Assembly: GCF_040958095.1 (NCBI RefSeq)
Contig: NC_091228.1
Location: 12,726,340 to 12,790,339, forward strand
Direction: 5' to 3'
DNA length: 64,000 nt
DNA from: Procambarus clarkii
Lineage: Eukaryota; Arthropoda; Malacostraca; Decapoda; Cambaridae
In this document: positions 34,420 through 44,339 of the stretch, piece after piece
How the letters are laid out: every line of letters begins with the position of its first letter
How positions within the stretch are numbered: the stretch's first letter is position 1
Made by a program: the position numbers and the translations under genes
The notes under the pieces: model-generated
Databases searched by the model: none
Seen by the model: the letters and a program-made list of their open reading frames with translations, nothing else
What the model was told of the DNA's origin: nothing

Positions 34420-34665
34420 CTGTGCAGTGCTCAGTGACTAAGTGCGATATTGTGCAGTCCGGTGCTCGCTGTGATTAAGCGATTAAGTGCAATATTGACT
34501 AGTGCGATGCTCAGTGATTCAGTGCAATATTGTAGAGCGATGTGTTCGCTTGGACTCGGTGCAATATTGGGTAGTGCGGTGCCCGGAGTGATTACGTGCA
34601 ATATTGGCAAGTGCAGTGTTTGGTGCAATATTGGCGTAGAACAGTGCTCGGTGTGTTAAGTGCTA
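34420..34665 (+). repeat. degenerate repeats in the LTR-element leader
   Basis: The words 'gtgcaatattg' and 'gtgctcggtgtgattaagtg' recur about six times at ~35-45-base spacing between the primer site and gag. They are in the untranslated leader, where packaging signals of retroelements normally lie. The function is inferred only from position. Confidence 0.6.
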
Positions 34666-34713
34666 ACGTGTAAGCAGTGTGTTAAGTGCTAGTGGAGTAT
34701 TCCATCTGTGACA

Positions 34714-35625
34714 ATGGCAGAAAAAGCTACCATCGATGATCTGGACGATGTTCAGGCTTTTCTGAACAGAGAGGACTGTCTTGCCAGATTAAAGTATCTG
34801 AGCAAACCGGAACTTGTACTAGTGAGCGCCTACCTGGAGATCAAGATCCGTGCCAGTGATTCCCGTGTGGAGATCTTGTCCAAGGTTCACCGGCACCTGA
34901 AGGCAGAAGAGAAACAGGAAGGCGAGACTCCTAGTACAAGGGAAGGTGAGGAAATAGCTTCCACGGAAAAGGAAGATAAGGGCAGTGACGTTGACAGTGA
35001 TGCAGGTGAGCTTAATATCAGCTTCCTAACAGTCAAGATGCGTGCCTTGGAAATTAATCGAGAAATTGAATGGAAGAAGTTAGAATTGGAACGAGAGAGA
35101 CAAGATAAAGAAATGGAGATGAAAGAAAAAGAATTGGCGATGAGGCATTTAGAATTAGAAAGAGAAGAGAAACGAGAGAGAGAAGAAAGAGAAGAGAAAC
35201 AGCGAGAGAGAGAAGAAAAAGAAAGACAGAGACAACATGAACTAGAAGTATTAAGATTAGGCGCTGGACAGAGACAAACTGGAGTAAGCGGTTTCGATCC
35301 GGTAAGGAATATCAAAATGGTCCCCAAATTCAACGAGAGAGAAGTTTCGAAGTTCTTCGCAGCCTTCGAGAAAGTCGCTGCCTCTTTGGAGTGGCCAAGG
35401 GAGAATTGGGCCATCATGATACAGTCAGTCTTGACTGGGAAGGCCCAAATCGCCTACTCTACGTTATCCCTTGACGACTCCAGCGATTATGACAAGGTGA
35501 AGAAGGTTGTGCTCATGGCGTACCAATTGGTACCTGAGGCGTACAGGCAGAAATTTAGAAACCTGAAGAAGACCTCAGAGCACACTTTTACCGAATTCGC
35601 CACGATCAAGGAGCGACTTTTTTAA
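34714..35625 (+). CDS. gag (capsid) frame of the LTR element
   Basis: ATG at 34714 opens a 303-codon frame. The N-terminal part is an acidic helical region, followed at residues ~110-190 by a long charged coiled-coil segment rich in Glu, Arg and Lys. A gag-like block FNEREVSKFFAAFEKVAASL (residues ~205-225) comes next, with W and hydrophobic residues typical of Ty3/gypsy gag, and later YRQKFRNLKK. The frame stops at TAA 35623-35625. The same frame continues immediately downstream as gag-like sequence, so the stop splits one gag. It may be a nonsense mutation or a readthrough site. Confidence 0.8.
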   Translation: MAEKATIDDLDDVQAFLNREDCLARLKYLSKPELVLVSAYLEIKIRASDSRVEILSKVHRHLKAEEKQEGETPSTREGEEIASTEKEDKGSDVDSDAGELNISFLTVKMRALEINREIEWKKLELERERQDKEMEMKEKELAMRHLELEREEKREREEREEKQREREEKERQRQHELEVLRLGAGQRQTGVSGFDPVRNIKMVPKFNEREVSKFFAAFEKVAASLEWPRENWAIMIQSVLTGKAQIAYSTLSLDDSSDYDKVKKVVLMAYQLVPEAYRQKFRNLKKTSEHTFTEFATIKERLF

Positions 35626-37917
35626 GAATGGTGTGCCTCTCGGAAGGTGGAGACCAGGGAAGACCTCGAACAGCTGATTCTGCTCGAGGACTTCAAGGAT
35701 TGTTTATCTGGAGACCTCAAGACGTACTTGGAGGAACAGCAGGTAGAGACCTTGAGTGCAGCAGCCACCATGGCTGAAGAGTACATCCTGACTCATAGGC
35801 CGTCTGCTAAGTACGTCCCGAGGAATTACCAGCGCCGGTTTGACAGACCTCACGAAGAAGAAGAAAGACCCGTCCCACAAAGTGCTAAGAAGACTCCCCC
35901 AAGTAGCCCTCGAAGAACAAGTCCTAGTAGTCCGAAACACCGTAGTCCGAGGAGGAACATGGTGTGCTGGACTTGTGGGCAGAAGGGGCACATAGCCGCT
36001 AGGTGCCGAGGCAGAAGAGGTGGCAGCGCACGAAGGGAGGTGATGTTGATGAGCTGTGTTACATCACCAGTAGGAAACCAGTCTACGACGACGCAGGAAG
36101 GACCAAGTTTGTTGGCCCCTCACACTTCAACCGGGTATGTAACGAGTGATCATACTGGTAGATCAATTGTAGTGCTCAGAGATAGTGGAGCAGCCCAGTC
36201 CCTGATTGTGAAGAGCTCGTTACCCGAGGGAGTAAGTGTGGATGGGAGACCAGAGGTGATCCTGGTTGGGTTTCCTAGGACGCAGTACATCGCCCCCTTA
36301 GTGCCAGTACATCTCGACACGCCTTATTTCAGCGGCACATGTGTGTTGGCAGTAGTCGATACCCTCCCTGTGGCTGGGATTGACGTGGTACTAGCCAACG
36401 ACTTGGTGACAGATTGGAGCATCAATCTTCCCAAGGTTGCGGACGAGTCTACCGGAACAGCACGGTCTGAGGTAACAGGCAATGGTAATGTCCTGGTAAA
36501 GACAGACCCGGATGTGAACATATTTAATTTGTCCTCTCACCCGCAGATCGACGATATTCTAGCAGTGTCTCCTGATTCTCTCGACGAGGAACATGAAGTT
36601 AAGAAGGCAGAGGTACCTGAGCAAGAAGAGAGGCCTTGTGTGCGGGCACCCACGGATACCAACGAGTCTGGAGCGAAGGCGGATGTGTGCTTGCGGTATG
36701 GCAAGTTACAGCGTGTAGTGAACCAGCCAGAGATTCCCCAGACGTCAGAGGTAGGTGCGGTGTGTTCAAAAGGTCTAGTGCCCTCTTCGGTCCAAGCCAG
36801 GCGTGTGGATGTTGCCGGCTATGGACATGACTGGCTCGGGAAGCTTATCCCTCAATTGGCCTCTTGTTTCTTAGCGATACTTTGTTTGATTCTCGTATGT
36901 GTTCTCGTTTGTGCTCTCAGTGAGGACCGGTGGACGACCCGACGAATGATGGCTCCCATGAACATCGCGAAGAGGTCCCAGGGATTGGAGATTTGTACTG
37001 CAAGTGTTGCAGTTGAAGAAGGGACCTGGGAGGTAATAGATGATACAGGAGGTACGATATGTGATAATGTGAGTGACTGTTTCCAACAGGTTGACACCCC
37101 CCGCGTGACTGCTGAGCCTCAACACAGCGTTATACGGAACGTTGGTCGACCTAACGGGGGCAGAGCGAATGCAATCTTCGGTGAGCAAGCAGCCCTGTTG
37201 GAACTAGGTGTGGGCCTAGTAGAAGAGTGTATAGTAAGTACTGACTTGCCCATTGTCGCTATCACTCTGAATTATCAGACCCCTGTATTCCAGGTTCCTG
37301 TCTCCCTGAAGGACCATCAGACTGGCACCAGAAATGCCGTCTGTGGTCAGCCATCATCGGTGCTACGACATAGGGAAGTGTCGAGTCACCCCAGATCGTG
37401 TCAAAACCAATCCGTACTAGAGAGGTGTGAGATGATGCCCCTGCTTGACATCGCAGTGGAGACGTGGAAGATTACGTCAGGCAGATCATTGCCTTCTATC
37501 TGCAAGTTCCCGTTGTGCCGGAAATGGCTAGTAGAAAAGTTCTGTGGACAAGACAGCCTCATCACTCCAGTTCATAGTATAAGTAAGTCCATTTGGAGTT
37601 GTGTCGCCCTGCTAATTTGGTTTGTGTTTTTTATAGAACCCCAAACCAAATTCCTTTTGGTGGGGAGGTGTTACGAACCCGGATCCAGCGTCCGTGCCTG
37701 GAGCAGTGACAAACACGCCATCTGTGGGTCAGCTCCCGAAACCCCCGCCAAACGAACGACGACACCTAGTGAGGACAGCGTGTACTGGCCTCGAGGACCA
37801 GTTTCCAGTCTGGTTCAGCGCTCAACACCGCCGCTCCTGACCTTTGGTGAGGTGGTGCTCCGACGACAGCGCCATCTATGGAGTGGATATGTCGGGCGTT
37901 TGTATCTGAGCCTGTAA
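35626..37917 (+). CDS. gag zinc knuckle plus aspartic protease frame, no reverse transcriptase
   Basis: The frame is the same as gag after the TAA. Counting residues from 35647, it shows the end of gag (EDLEQLILLEDFKDCLSGDL), a Pro/Ser/Arg-rich stretch, a CCHC zinc knuckle CWTCGQKGHIAARC (~106-119), and a retroviral-type aspartic protease with LRDSGAAQSLI at its active site (~179). The remaining ~450 residues are unrecognised. They hold two hydrophobic, membrane-segment-like stretches (~400-426 and ~648-664). No RT, RNase H or integrase motif is present. The frame runs 83 codons into the 3' LTR. There is no clear ATG at its start, so expression would need readthrough from gag. Confidence 0.75.
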   Translation, partial: EWCASRKVETREDLEQLILLEDFKDCLSGDLKTYLEEQQVETLSAAATMAEEYILTHRPSAKYVPRNYQRRFDRPHEEEERPVPQSAKKTPPSSPRRTSPSSPKHRSPRRNMVCWTCGQKGHIAARCRGRRGGSARREVMLMSCVTSPVGNQSTTTQEGPSLLAPHTSTGYVTSDHTGRSIVVLRDSGAAQSLIVKSSLPEGVSVDGRPEVILVGFPRTQYIAPLVPVHLDTPYFSGTCVLAVVDTLPVAGIDVVLANDLVTDWSINLPKVADESTGTARSEVTGNGNVLVKTDPDVNIFNLSSHPQIDDILAVSPDSLDEEHEVKKAEVPEQEERPCVRAPTDTNESGAKADVCLRYGKLQRVVNQPEIPQTSEVGAVCSKGLVPSSVQARRVDVAGYGHDWLGKLIPQLASCFLAILCLILVCVLVCALSEDRWTTRRMMAPMNIAKRSQGLEICTASVAVEEGTWEVIDDTGGTICDNVSDCFQQVDTPRVTAEPQHSVIRNVGRPNGGRANAIFGEQAALLELGVGLVEECIVSTDLPIVAITLNYQTPVFQVPVSLKDHQTGTRNAVCGQPSSVLRHREVSSHPRSCQNQSVLERCEMMPLLDIAVETWKITSGRSLPSICKFPLCRKWLVEKFCGQDSLITPVHSISKSIWSCVALLIWFVFFIEPQTKFLLVGRCYEPGSSVRAWSSDKHAICGSAPETPAKRTTTPSEDSVYWPRGPVSSLVQRSTPPLLTFGEVVLRRQRHLWSGYVGRLYLSL
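37655..37668 (+). promoter_or_regulatory. candidate polypurine tract
   Basis: 'tttggtggggagg' lies directly before the 3' LTR, the normal place for the plus-strand primer. It is mostly purine. Confidence 0.6.
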
Positions 37918-38701
37918 GTGTGGTGTTTTAGTGTCCCTGTTATTGATGACGTGTCTGCTTACAGAGCCGACCTGGGACCACTGTGTTGAAGGTGGAGTCA
38001 GTCTACCCGAGGCAGCCAGTCTCCATACTGTGAAGTTTGCTGCAGCTGTTGTGACGTCGTCCCCCCGGAAGAACACTGTGGTGTGTTAAGCCTGCCAGTG
38101 GAGTGGCAGTGGAAGGATTTACCCGGGACCGACGGTTGGAGACGATAATCCACTGGGGTATTGAGGACAGGAGGGTGATTGGTGATATCACACGAGACTC
38201 CTGTCTAGGGCGTACCCCTTTTATCGTTCGTGGAGTGGCCGTACCAGCCTTGGTGGCTCAGTACCTGCCAGCAGACCTGCTGGACGTGTGGTTGACGGCC
38301 TCCACGACGGTGCCCCCAGTGGACGTGTGTTGTGGCTGACCTGTGGCCAGGGTAGGCTCGGCGTTCTCAGAGGACACGTCTTGAGGCCACGAAGAAAGCA
38401 CCGCGGACTCAGCACCTAGCTTCGAGGATCCATAGTCTCCAGCAGAAGACTACAGTGTTGATCCCCTTGTAAAGTGTTAATATCCCTCCCCCTTGTGTAC
38501 TCTTTTATTCTATATATTTAATCGGTGATGGTGTTAAGTATAATATTAAGTTCTTGACTTTCTTTCCCTACTCCCTTTTAAGTTACTTGCGTCACGGATC
38601 TCATCCCTTGATAGCCACTACTGGCTTGGGAACGGATACCTATATCTTCCTCTAACAACATCAGAGCAAGAACCCCGTTGCGTCCCGAGAGGGCCGTAAC
38701 A
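37669..38701 (+). repeat. 3' LTR, 1033 bp
   Basis: Near-identical to 33271-34303. The differences I see are three to four substitutions (e.g. ctctgg/ctttgg near 37842, atcgca/atcaca near 38188) and several 1-3-base indels clustered in 38500-38690. Confidence 0.93.
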
Positions 38702-38706
38702 CCATC
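38702..38706. other. 5-bp target-site duplication, right copy (ccatc)
   Basis: Exact match to 33266-33270. Confidence 0.9.
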
Positions 38707-40109
38707 ACCCACCCCTGGGTGAACTTGTTAGTGAGGTAAGAGTTCAGTTATGCATTGTCTTAAACCAGAAGTGTGTCTTAGTGGTGACAAGCTAGTAGAG
38801 TCTAAACCATTTAGCCATGTATGGTGTGGGCGTGCATGGAGTGGGTACCCCCCCCCCCCTTTTTAATTTGGTCAATATTATGTTAAATAATTGGATGTTA
38901 AAATGTTAAATATCAATTGCTGTAAATTGAAATAATTTTAAATAATTTGATTCGATAAATTTCTATGTGTAGAATAACAAGCTTGACTTTTGTTCAGTCC
39001 TCTCTTTGAACCAATGTCCCCTCAAGTAAGAGTTAAGACTAGAGAAATAACGAGATGAACAAGGTAGGAACGAGAGTGAGGGCACCGTGAGGTGAGTGAG
39101 GGAAGGTGTGGCTTGATGAGAGGAGCTCGCGCGCCACCTCGCCTCACTTAACCAGTCGGGTTTACTTAGGAATTTATTTAGAAAGTGATAAATTAAACAG
39201 TACTCCTGTCACATTGTTTAAGTGGAATTTATATTTAGTTTCAATGACAGGTGGTGGCAGCAAACATCAGAACATCTTAGAATATCAGTATAGTATAACA
39301 TCATAGATAGTATAACAGAATAACAGTCTTGTCTACTCTCCCTACTCCTTCTTATCCCTCCTTCCTTCCCCCTCCTACTTCATTCCTCCTACCTCCACTC
39401 TTCCAGTTCGCCCCCGTTTTTATCCCCACTCGCTTCTCTCTACCTTAGTTCCCCCCTCAACTTTATCCATGTTATCCAACCTTATCCCCTCCTTTCTTCC
39501 TTACTTTGCTTTACTTTTTCACAATCACAGAGTAGATAGAAAAATCAGATGTTATATGGAGATCAAAGCCAGAACCTGGCCTCTTGAGTGAGGTGCAAGA
39601 AGCAGGTGACTTGTCAACATCCTCACTGAGGAATCCATCCAGAAAGTCAGTCAAGCTTGACAGACAACTGCAGAGTTCATGGGAAATGAAGCATCAAACC
39701 TGCCAAACTATTCATTCCAAACAATTTGTTCACTCAAAACTAGTCACGCCCGTTAATACTTATGGCCGGCACCAATCGGCTCGAAGCCCTGCCAAGAGCC
39801 TGTTGCAGGTCAGTTCGGAGTGATGCACAAGGAACTGACTAACCTGGCAGGGATGGAGTCTGGGAGCCACCAGAACGAGGCGTTTTATTATATTCAATGA
39901 TAGTTTTGTGGAGGAGCCGCTTCATGGCTTCTTGAAGCTAACTAAAGAGCAGAAGGCAAACAAGGAACTAATCAGGGAGGATGAGGAGAAACGGCAGGTC
40001 TTAGGTCAAACAAGACCGACTGGGACCAGGAACTTTCACCAAATCCCCAGTGAGCACAATATCCAAGAGTGGTGCTGGTTCGACGATGCATCAGCATTAT
40101 CAAAGTAAA
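38707..40109. other. unassigned intronic sequence
   Basis: A C run is present near 38850, followed by AT-rich sequence, then pyrimidine-rich sequence (39320-39510). From 39590 the text has a codon-like texture but with stops in all frames, and may be the 5' part of the LINE remnant that follows. No gene was identified. Confidence 0.4.
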
Positions 40110-40350
40110 TTAAACGTTGATGACGTTGATTCGGCGTTGAATTGGCGCTGTTCTTGGATACTGAGCCCACTGTGTTGGGCCCACAAGACCCGGTTAAACC
40201 ATGTAAACCTCTAAGCCCCAAAGTCCTCGACATTTTTAAAGAAAAAACTGCAGCCAAAGTGCATATTTACGAATATCAGAGGCCTGAGGGCAGACCACAG
40301 CTGCTTAGCTTTCCTGACACAAAGAACGGGATACCCAGGGAGTGGGGTCT
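40110..40350 (+). pseudogene. possible LINE endonuclease start
   Basis: In the frame around 40200-40310 there is 'CIFTNIRGLRADHSCLAFL' after a Lys-rich stretch. This resembles the 'I.FTNIRGL.+N..S+..' opening of endonucleases in some crustacean LINEs. Stops precede it and nothing recognisable follows, so at most it is a decayed fragment. Confidence 0.4.
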
Positions 40351-40560
40351 GCCAACATAGCACCCACGGCAGAATCGGGAGCACGAAGACCTGCCAGGCA
40401 TCAGTCATCTCGGGACCCCTCCGGGAACCACCTGAATCATTCTTGGCCAGAGAAGTAGAAGACAACAACGAACAAACCGCCCACCAGTGACCAAAGAACA
40501 GAACCTCAGCCTGCAGAGGAGAGCATGAAGCTCCCCAACTCTGCAGCCTCATCTCCCCAG

Positions 40561-40614
40561 CCAGAGTGCATGCGGATTATCCATTACCTATGGATAATCT
40601 GCCATGCACTCTGG
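40561..40614. repeat. 54-base inverted repeat (hairpin)
   Basis: 'ccagagtgcatg' and 'ggattatccat' are followed, after five bases, by 'atggataatc' and 'catgcactctgg'. The arms are about 24 bases with one or two unpaired positions. A partial third copy, 'ggataatccctatgcactca', follows at 40625. Confidence 0.85.
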
Positions 40615-40732
40615 CAGGGGCAAAGGATAATCCCTATGCACTCAGGCTGGTAATGGAGTTCTTCACTCTGCCGCATTGCTCAAATTGATTTTATCATAGA
40701 TATTATCACATAAAGATTATTTACTTGTGTAT

Positions 40733-40848
<116 letters not shown>

Positions 40849-40907
40849 AAATCCTCATCATGACTTGAACTGATGAGTAGTGAGGAAAGAAGGAATATTT
40901 TGCTGAC

Positions 40908-41134
40908 CTTCTGTTGATGGATGAATCTCCGGAGCCGCAGGGCTGCGAGTACTCATGGTCGACGAAGGCAGCTACGCTAATGTTGACTTCTCCGATCACC
41001 AGGGGTTTGATCCTCACTATGTGAACGACCTTGTCGTGTGCCGGGACACAAGAGCTACGCTTCCCGAGCACAATCTGCTCAGTCGCCTCCTCCAAGATCT
41101 GGTACTCCTCACTCTCCTGCACCCTCACAGACAC
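40908..41134 (-). CDS. A2M exon (VNISVAAF region)
   Basis: The 227-base exon encodes VSVRVQESEEYQILEEATEQ, then CVPAHDKVVHIVRIKPLVIG and EVNISVAAFVDHEYSQPCG. It matches the A2M macroglobulin domain after the bait ('VSV.L..S..F........C......V.W.V.P...G.VNFTVSAEAL'). The acceptor is 'ttggtttag' (AG at 41136-41135) and the donor GTCAGC (GT at 40907-40906). It starts in phase 0 after exon 47199-47427 and ends with two bases for exon 32494-32576. VNIS is a possible glycosylation site. Confidence 0.9.
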
Positions 41135-41297
41135 CTAAACCAAGACAGTAGACACATAGAATGAATGGCATCATTAATGTTTTGAGTGACTTGAAGCAGT
41201 TACCGCTCCAGGATGATCTGTGAATGGCATGACTTAAGTTAGAATGAGGAGGTTAGACATTATCGTAAGTCACTGTTAGAAGAAGGAGCAAAGCCTA

Positions 41298-41448
41298 ACA
41301 CAGTCTGTATCTCTGGAAGCCAGGAAGACTGTGTAGCACAGTCTGTGTCGCTGGAAGCCAGGAAGACTGTGTAGCACAGTCTGTGTCGCTGGACGCCAGG
41401 AAGACTGTGTAGCACAGTCTGTGTCGCTGGAAGCCTAGAAGACTGTAC
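41298..41448. repeat. 38-bp minisatellite, four copies
   Basis: The unit is 'cacagtctgtgtcgctggaa' plus 'gccaggaagactgtgtag'. The start and end of each unit (cacagtct / agactgtg) are complementary. It directly abuts the 3' end of the CR1-like LINE. Confidence 0.92.
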
Positions 41449-42014
41449 TCACCTAGTTGTGCTTGCGGGGGTTGAGCTCTGGCTCTTTGGTCCCGCCTCC
41501 CAACCGTCAATCAACAGGTGTAAAGATCCTGAGCCTATTGGGCTCTATCATAACTACACTTGAAACTGTGTATGGAGTCAGCCTCCACCACATCACTTCC
41601 TAATGCATTCCATTTGTCAACACTCTGACACTAAAAAGTTCTTTCTAATATCTCTGTGGCTCATTTGGGCACTCAGTTTCCACCTGTGTCCCCTAGTGCG
41701 TGTGCCCCTTGTGTTAAATAGCCTGTCTTTATCAACCCTGTCGATACCCTTGAGAATCTTGAATGTGGTGATCATGCCCCCTAACTCTTCTGTCTTCCAA
41801 CGAAGTGAGGTTTAATTCCCGTAGTCTCTCCTCGTAGTTCATACTTCTCAGCTCGGGTACTAGTCTGGTGGCAAACCTTGAACCTTTTCCAGTCTAGTGT
41901 TATGCTTGACTAGATATGGACTCCATGCTGGAGCCGCATACGCCAGGATTGGTCTGACATATGTGGTATATAATGTTCTGAAAGATTCCTTACACAAGTT
42001 TCTAAAGGCCGTTC

Positions 42015-44300
42015 TTATGTTAGCCACCTGGCATATGCTGCTGATGTTATCCTCTTGATATGAGCTTCAGGGGACAGGTCTGGCATGATATCAACCCCCT
42101 GGTCTTTCTCTCTCTCTGACTCTTGAAGTATTTCATCTCCCAAATGATACCTTGTATCTGGTCTCCTGCTTCCTACCCCTATCTTCATTACATTACATTT
42201 GCTTGGGTTAAACTCTAACAGCCATTTGTTCGACCATTCCTGCAGCTTGTCCAGGTCTTCTTGAAGCCTCAAGCTGTCCTCCTCTGTCTTAATCCTTCTC
42301 ATAATTTTGGCGTCTTCAGTAAACATTGAGAGGAATGAGTTTATACCCTCTGGGAGATCTTTTACGTATATCAGAAAAAGGATAGGCCCAAGAACAGAGC
42401 CCTGTGGGACTCCACTGGTGACTTCACGCCATTCTGAGGTCTCACCCCTCACTGTAACTCTCTGCTTCCTATTGCTTAGGTACTCCCTTATCCACTGGAG
42501 CGCGCTACCAGTTACTCCTGCCTGTTTCTCCAGCTTATGCATCAACCTTTTATGGGGTACTGTGTCAAAGGCTTTCCGACAGTCCAAAAAAATGCAGTCC
42601 GCCCACCCTTCTCTTTCTTGTTTAATCTTTGTCACCTGATCGTAGAATTCTATCAATCCTGTAAGGCAAGATTTACCCTCCCTGAACCCATGTTGATGGG
42701 TTGTCACAAAGTCTCTTCTCTCCAGATGTGTTACTAGGTTTTTCTCACAATCTTCTCCATCACCTTGCATGGTATACAAGTTAAGGACACTGGCCTGTAG
42801 TTCAGTGCCTCTTGTCTGTCACCCTTTTTGTATATTGGTACTACATTAGCAGTCTTCCATATTTCTGGTAGATCTCCCGTTTCCAGTGACCTACTATACA
42901 CTATGGAGAGTGGCAAGCAAAGTGCTCCTGCACACTCTTTCAATACCCATGGTGAGATTCCGTCCGGCCCAACAGCTTCTCACATCCAGCTCCAATAGGT
43001 GCTTCTTAACCTCATCTCTTGTAATTTCGAACCTATCCAAGGTCACCTGGTTTGCTGCCACCTCTCCTAGCGCCGCGACTTCTCCCTCTTCTATTGTAAA
43101 GACCTCCTGGAACCTTTGTTGAGTTCTTCACACACCTCTTTGTCATTCTCTGTGTACCTGTCCTCGCCCACCCTAAGTTTCATCACCTGTTCCTTCACTG
43201 TTGTCTTCCTCCTGATGTGACTGTGTAGTAGCTTTGGTTCGGTCTTGGCTTTATTAGCTATATCATTTTCATACATTTTCTCAGCTGCTCTTCTCACACT
43301 GACATACTCGTTCCTGGTTCTCTGGTATCTCACTCTACTTTCTGGTGTTCTGTTATTACGGAAGTTCCTCCATGCCCTTTTGTTCAGCTCCTTTGCTTTC
43401 ATACATTCCTTATTAAACCACGGATTCTTCCTTTGCTTCTCTGTTTTTCCTGTCGGGCTGGGACAAACCTGCTTACAGCCTCCTGACATTTTTGGGTGAC
43501 ATAGTCTATCATGTCTTGTACGGACTTGGTTCCGAGTTCTGTGTCCCAATGTATATCCCATAGGAATTTATTCATTTCCTCATAGTTTCCCTTTCGGTAC
43601 GCCAGCCCTTTGGTTCCCAGTTCTTTTTTGGGGGTGATAATTCCCAGCTCAACCAGGTACTCAAAGCTCAATACACTATGATCACTCATTCCCAAGGGGG
43701 CTTCCAACTTAACTTCCCTTATATCCGACTCATTTAGGGTAAATATCAGATCAAGCAAGGCTGGTTCATCCCCTCCTCTCATTCTTGTCTGTCCCTTGAC
43801 GTGTTGACTTAGAAAGTTTCTTGTTGCCACATCCAGCAGCTTAGCTCTCCATGTCTGGGCCTCCATGTGGGTCTCTGCTCCCCCAATCTATCTTCCCATG
43901 GTTGAAGTCTCCCATGATTAGAAGTCTGGATCCGTTCCTGCTAGCCACAGAAGCTGCTCTCTCTATTATATTGATGGTGGCCAAGTTTTTCTATCATATT
44001 CCTGTCTGGGTCTTCTGTCATTCGGTGGGGGGTTATATATGACTACTATAATAATTTTCTGTCCTCCAGTTGCTATGGTGCCTGAAATGTAGTCACTGAA
44101 ACCTTCACAGTTCTGAATTACCATCTCTTCGAAACTCCAACCTTCTCTTAGTAGCAGAGCTACACCACCTCCTCCTCTCCCTTCTCTCTCTTTCCTCACT
44201 ACATAGTAGCCCTGAGGAAACACTGTGTTTGTTATGATTTTCGTTAACTTTGTTTCTGTGAGTACTATTATGTCTGGTTTTCTTCTAGTGCCCATTCTCC
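42015..44300 (-). pseudogene. CR1-like LINE ORF2: endonuclease and reverse transcriptase
   Basis: Endonuclease pieces: PDIIVLTETKL (near 44270), RGGGGVALLLREGW, and a GDFNH region near 43900. The linker has a KNPWFNKECMKAKELNKRAW stretch (about 43430) and KTEPKLLHSHIRRKTTVKE. The RT has ANVVPIYKKGDRQEALNYRP, QHGFREGKSCLTGLIEF, FLDCRKAFDTVPH and GVPQGSVLGPILFLIYVKDL. The catalytic box reads FTEDAKIM instead of the usual FADD, so one catalytic Asp is replaced by Glu. Frameshifts occur near 42745 (A run), 42950, 43100 and 43450. It is not functional as read. Confidence 0.85.
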
Positions 44301-44339
44301 AAGTTCACTTGTTTTATTTGAAATCCCATCTATGTTAGT

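Larger units (their letters stand above)
33271..38701 (+). mobile_element. Ty3/gypsy-type LTR retrotransposon lacking pol, with TSD
   Basis: Two 1033-bp LTRs (33271-34303 and 37669-38701) start tgttacg and end cgtaaca. They are flanked by a perfect 5-bp duplication. The internal part is only 3,365 bases. It has a leader with repeats, a gag frame and a protease-containing frame, but no reverse transcriptase, RNase H or integrase, so it needs enzymes from a relative. The LTRs differ by only a few substitutions and small indels, so the insertion is young. It lies antisense in the A2M intron between exons 40908-41134 and 32494-32576. Confidence 0.92.
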
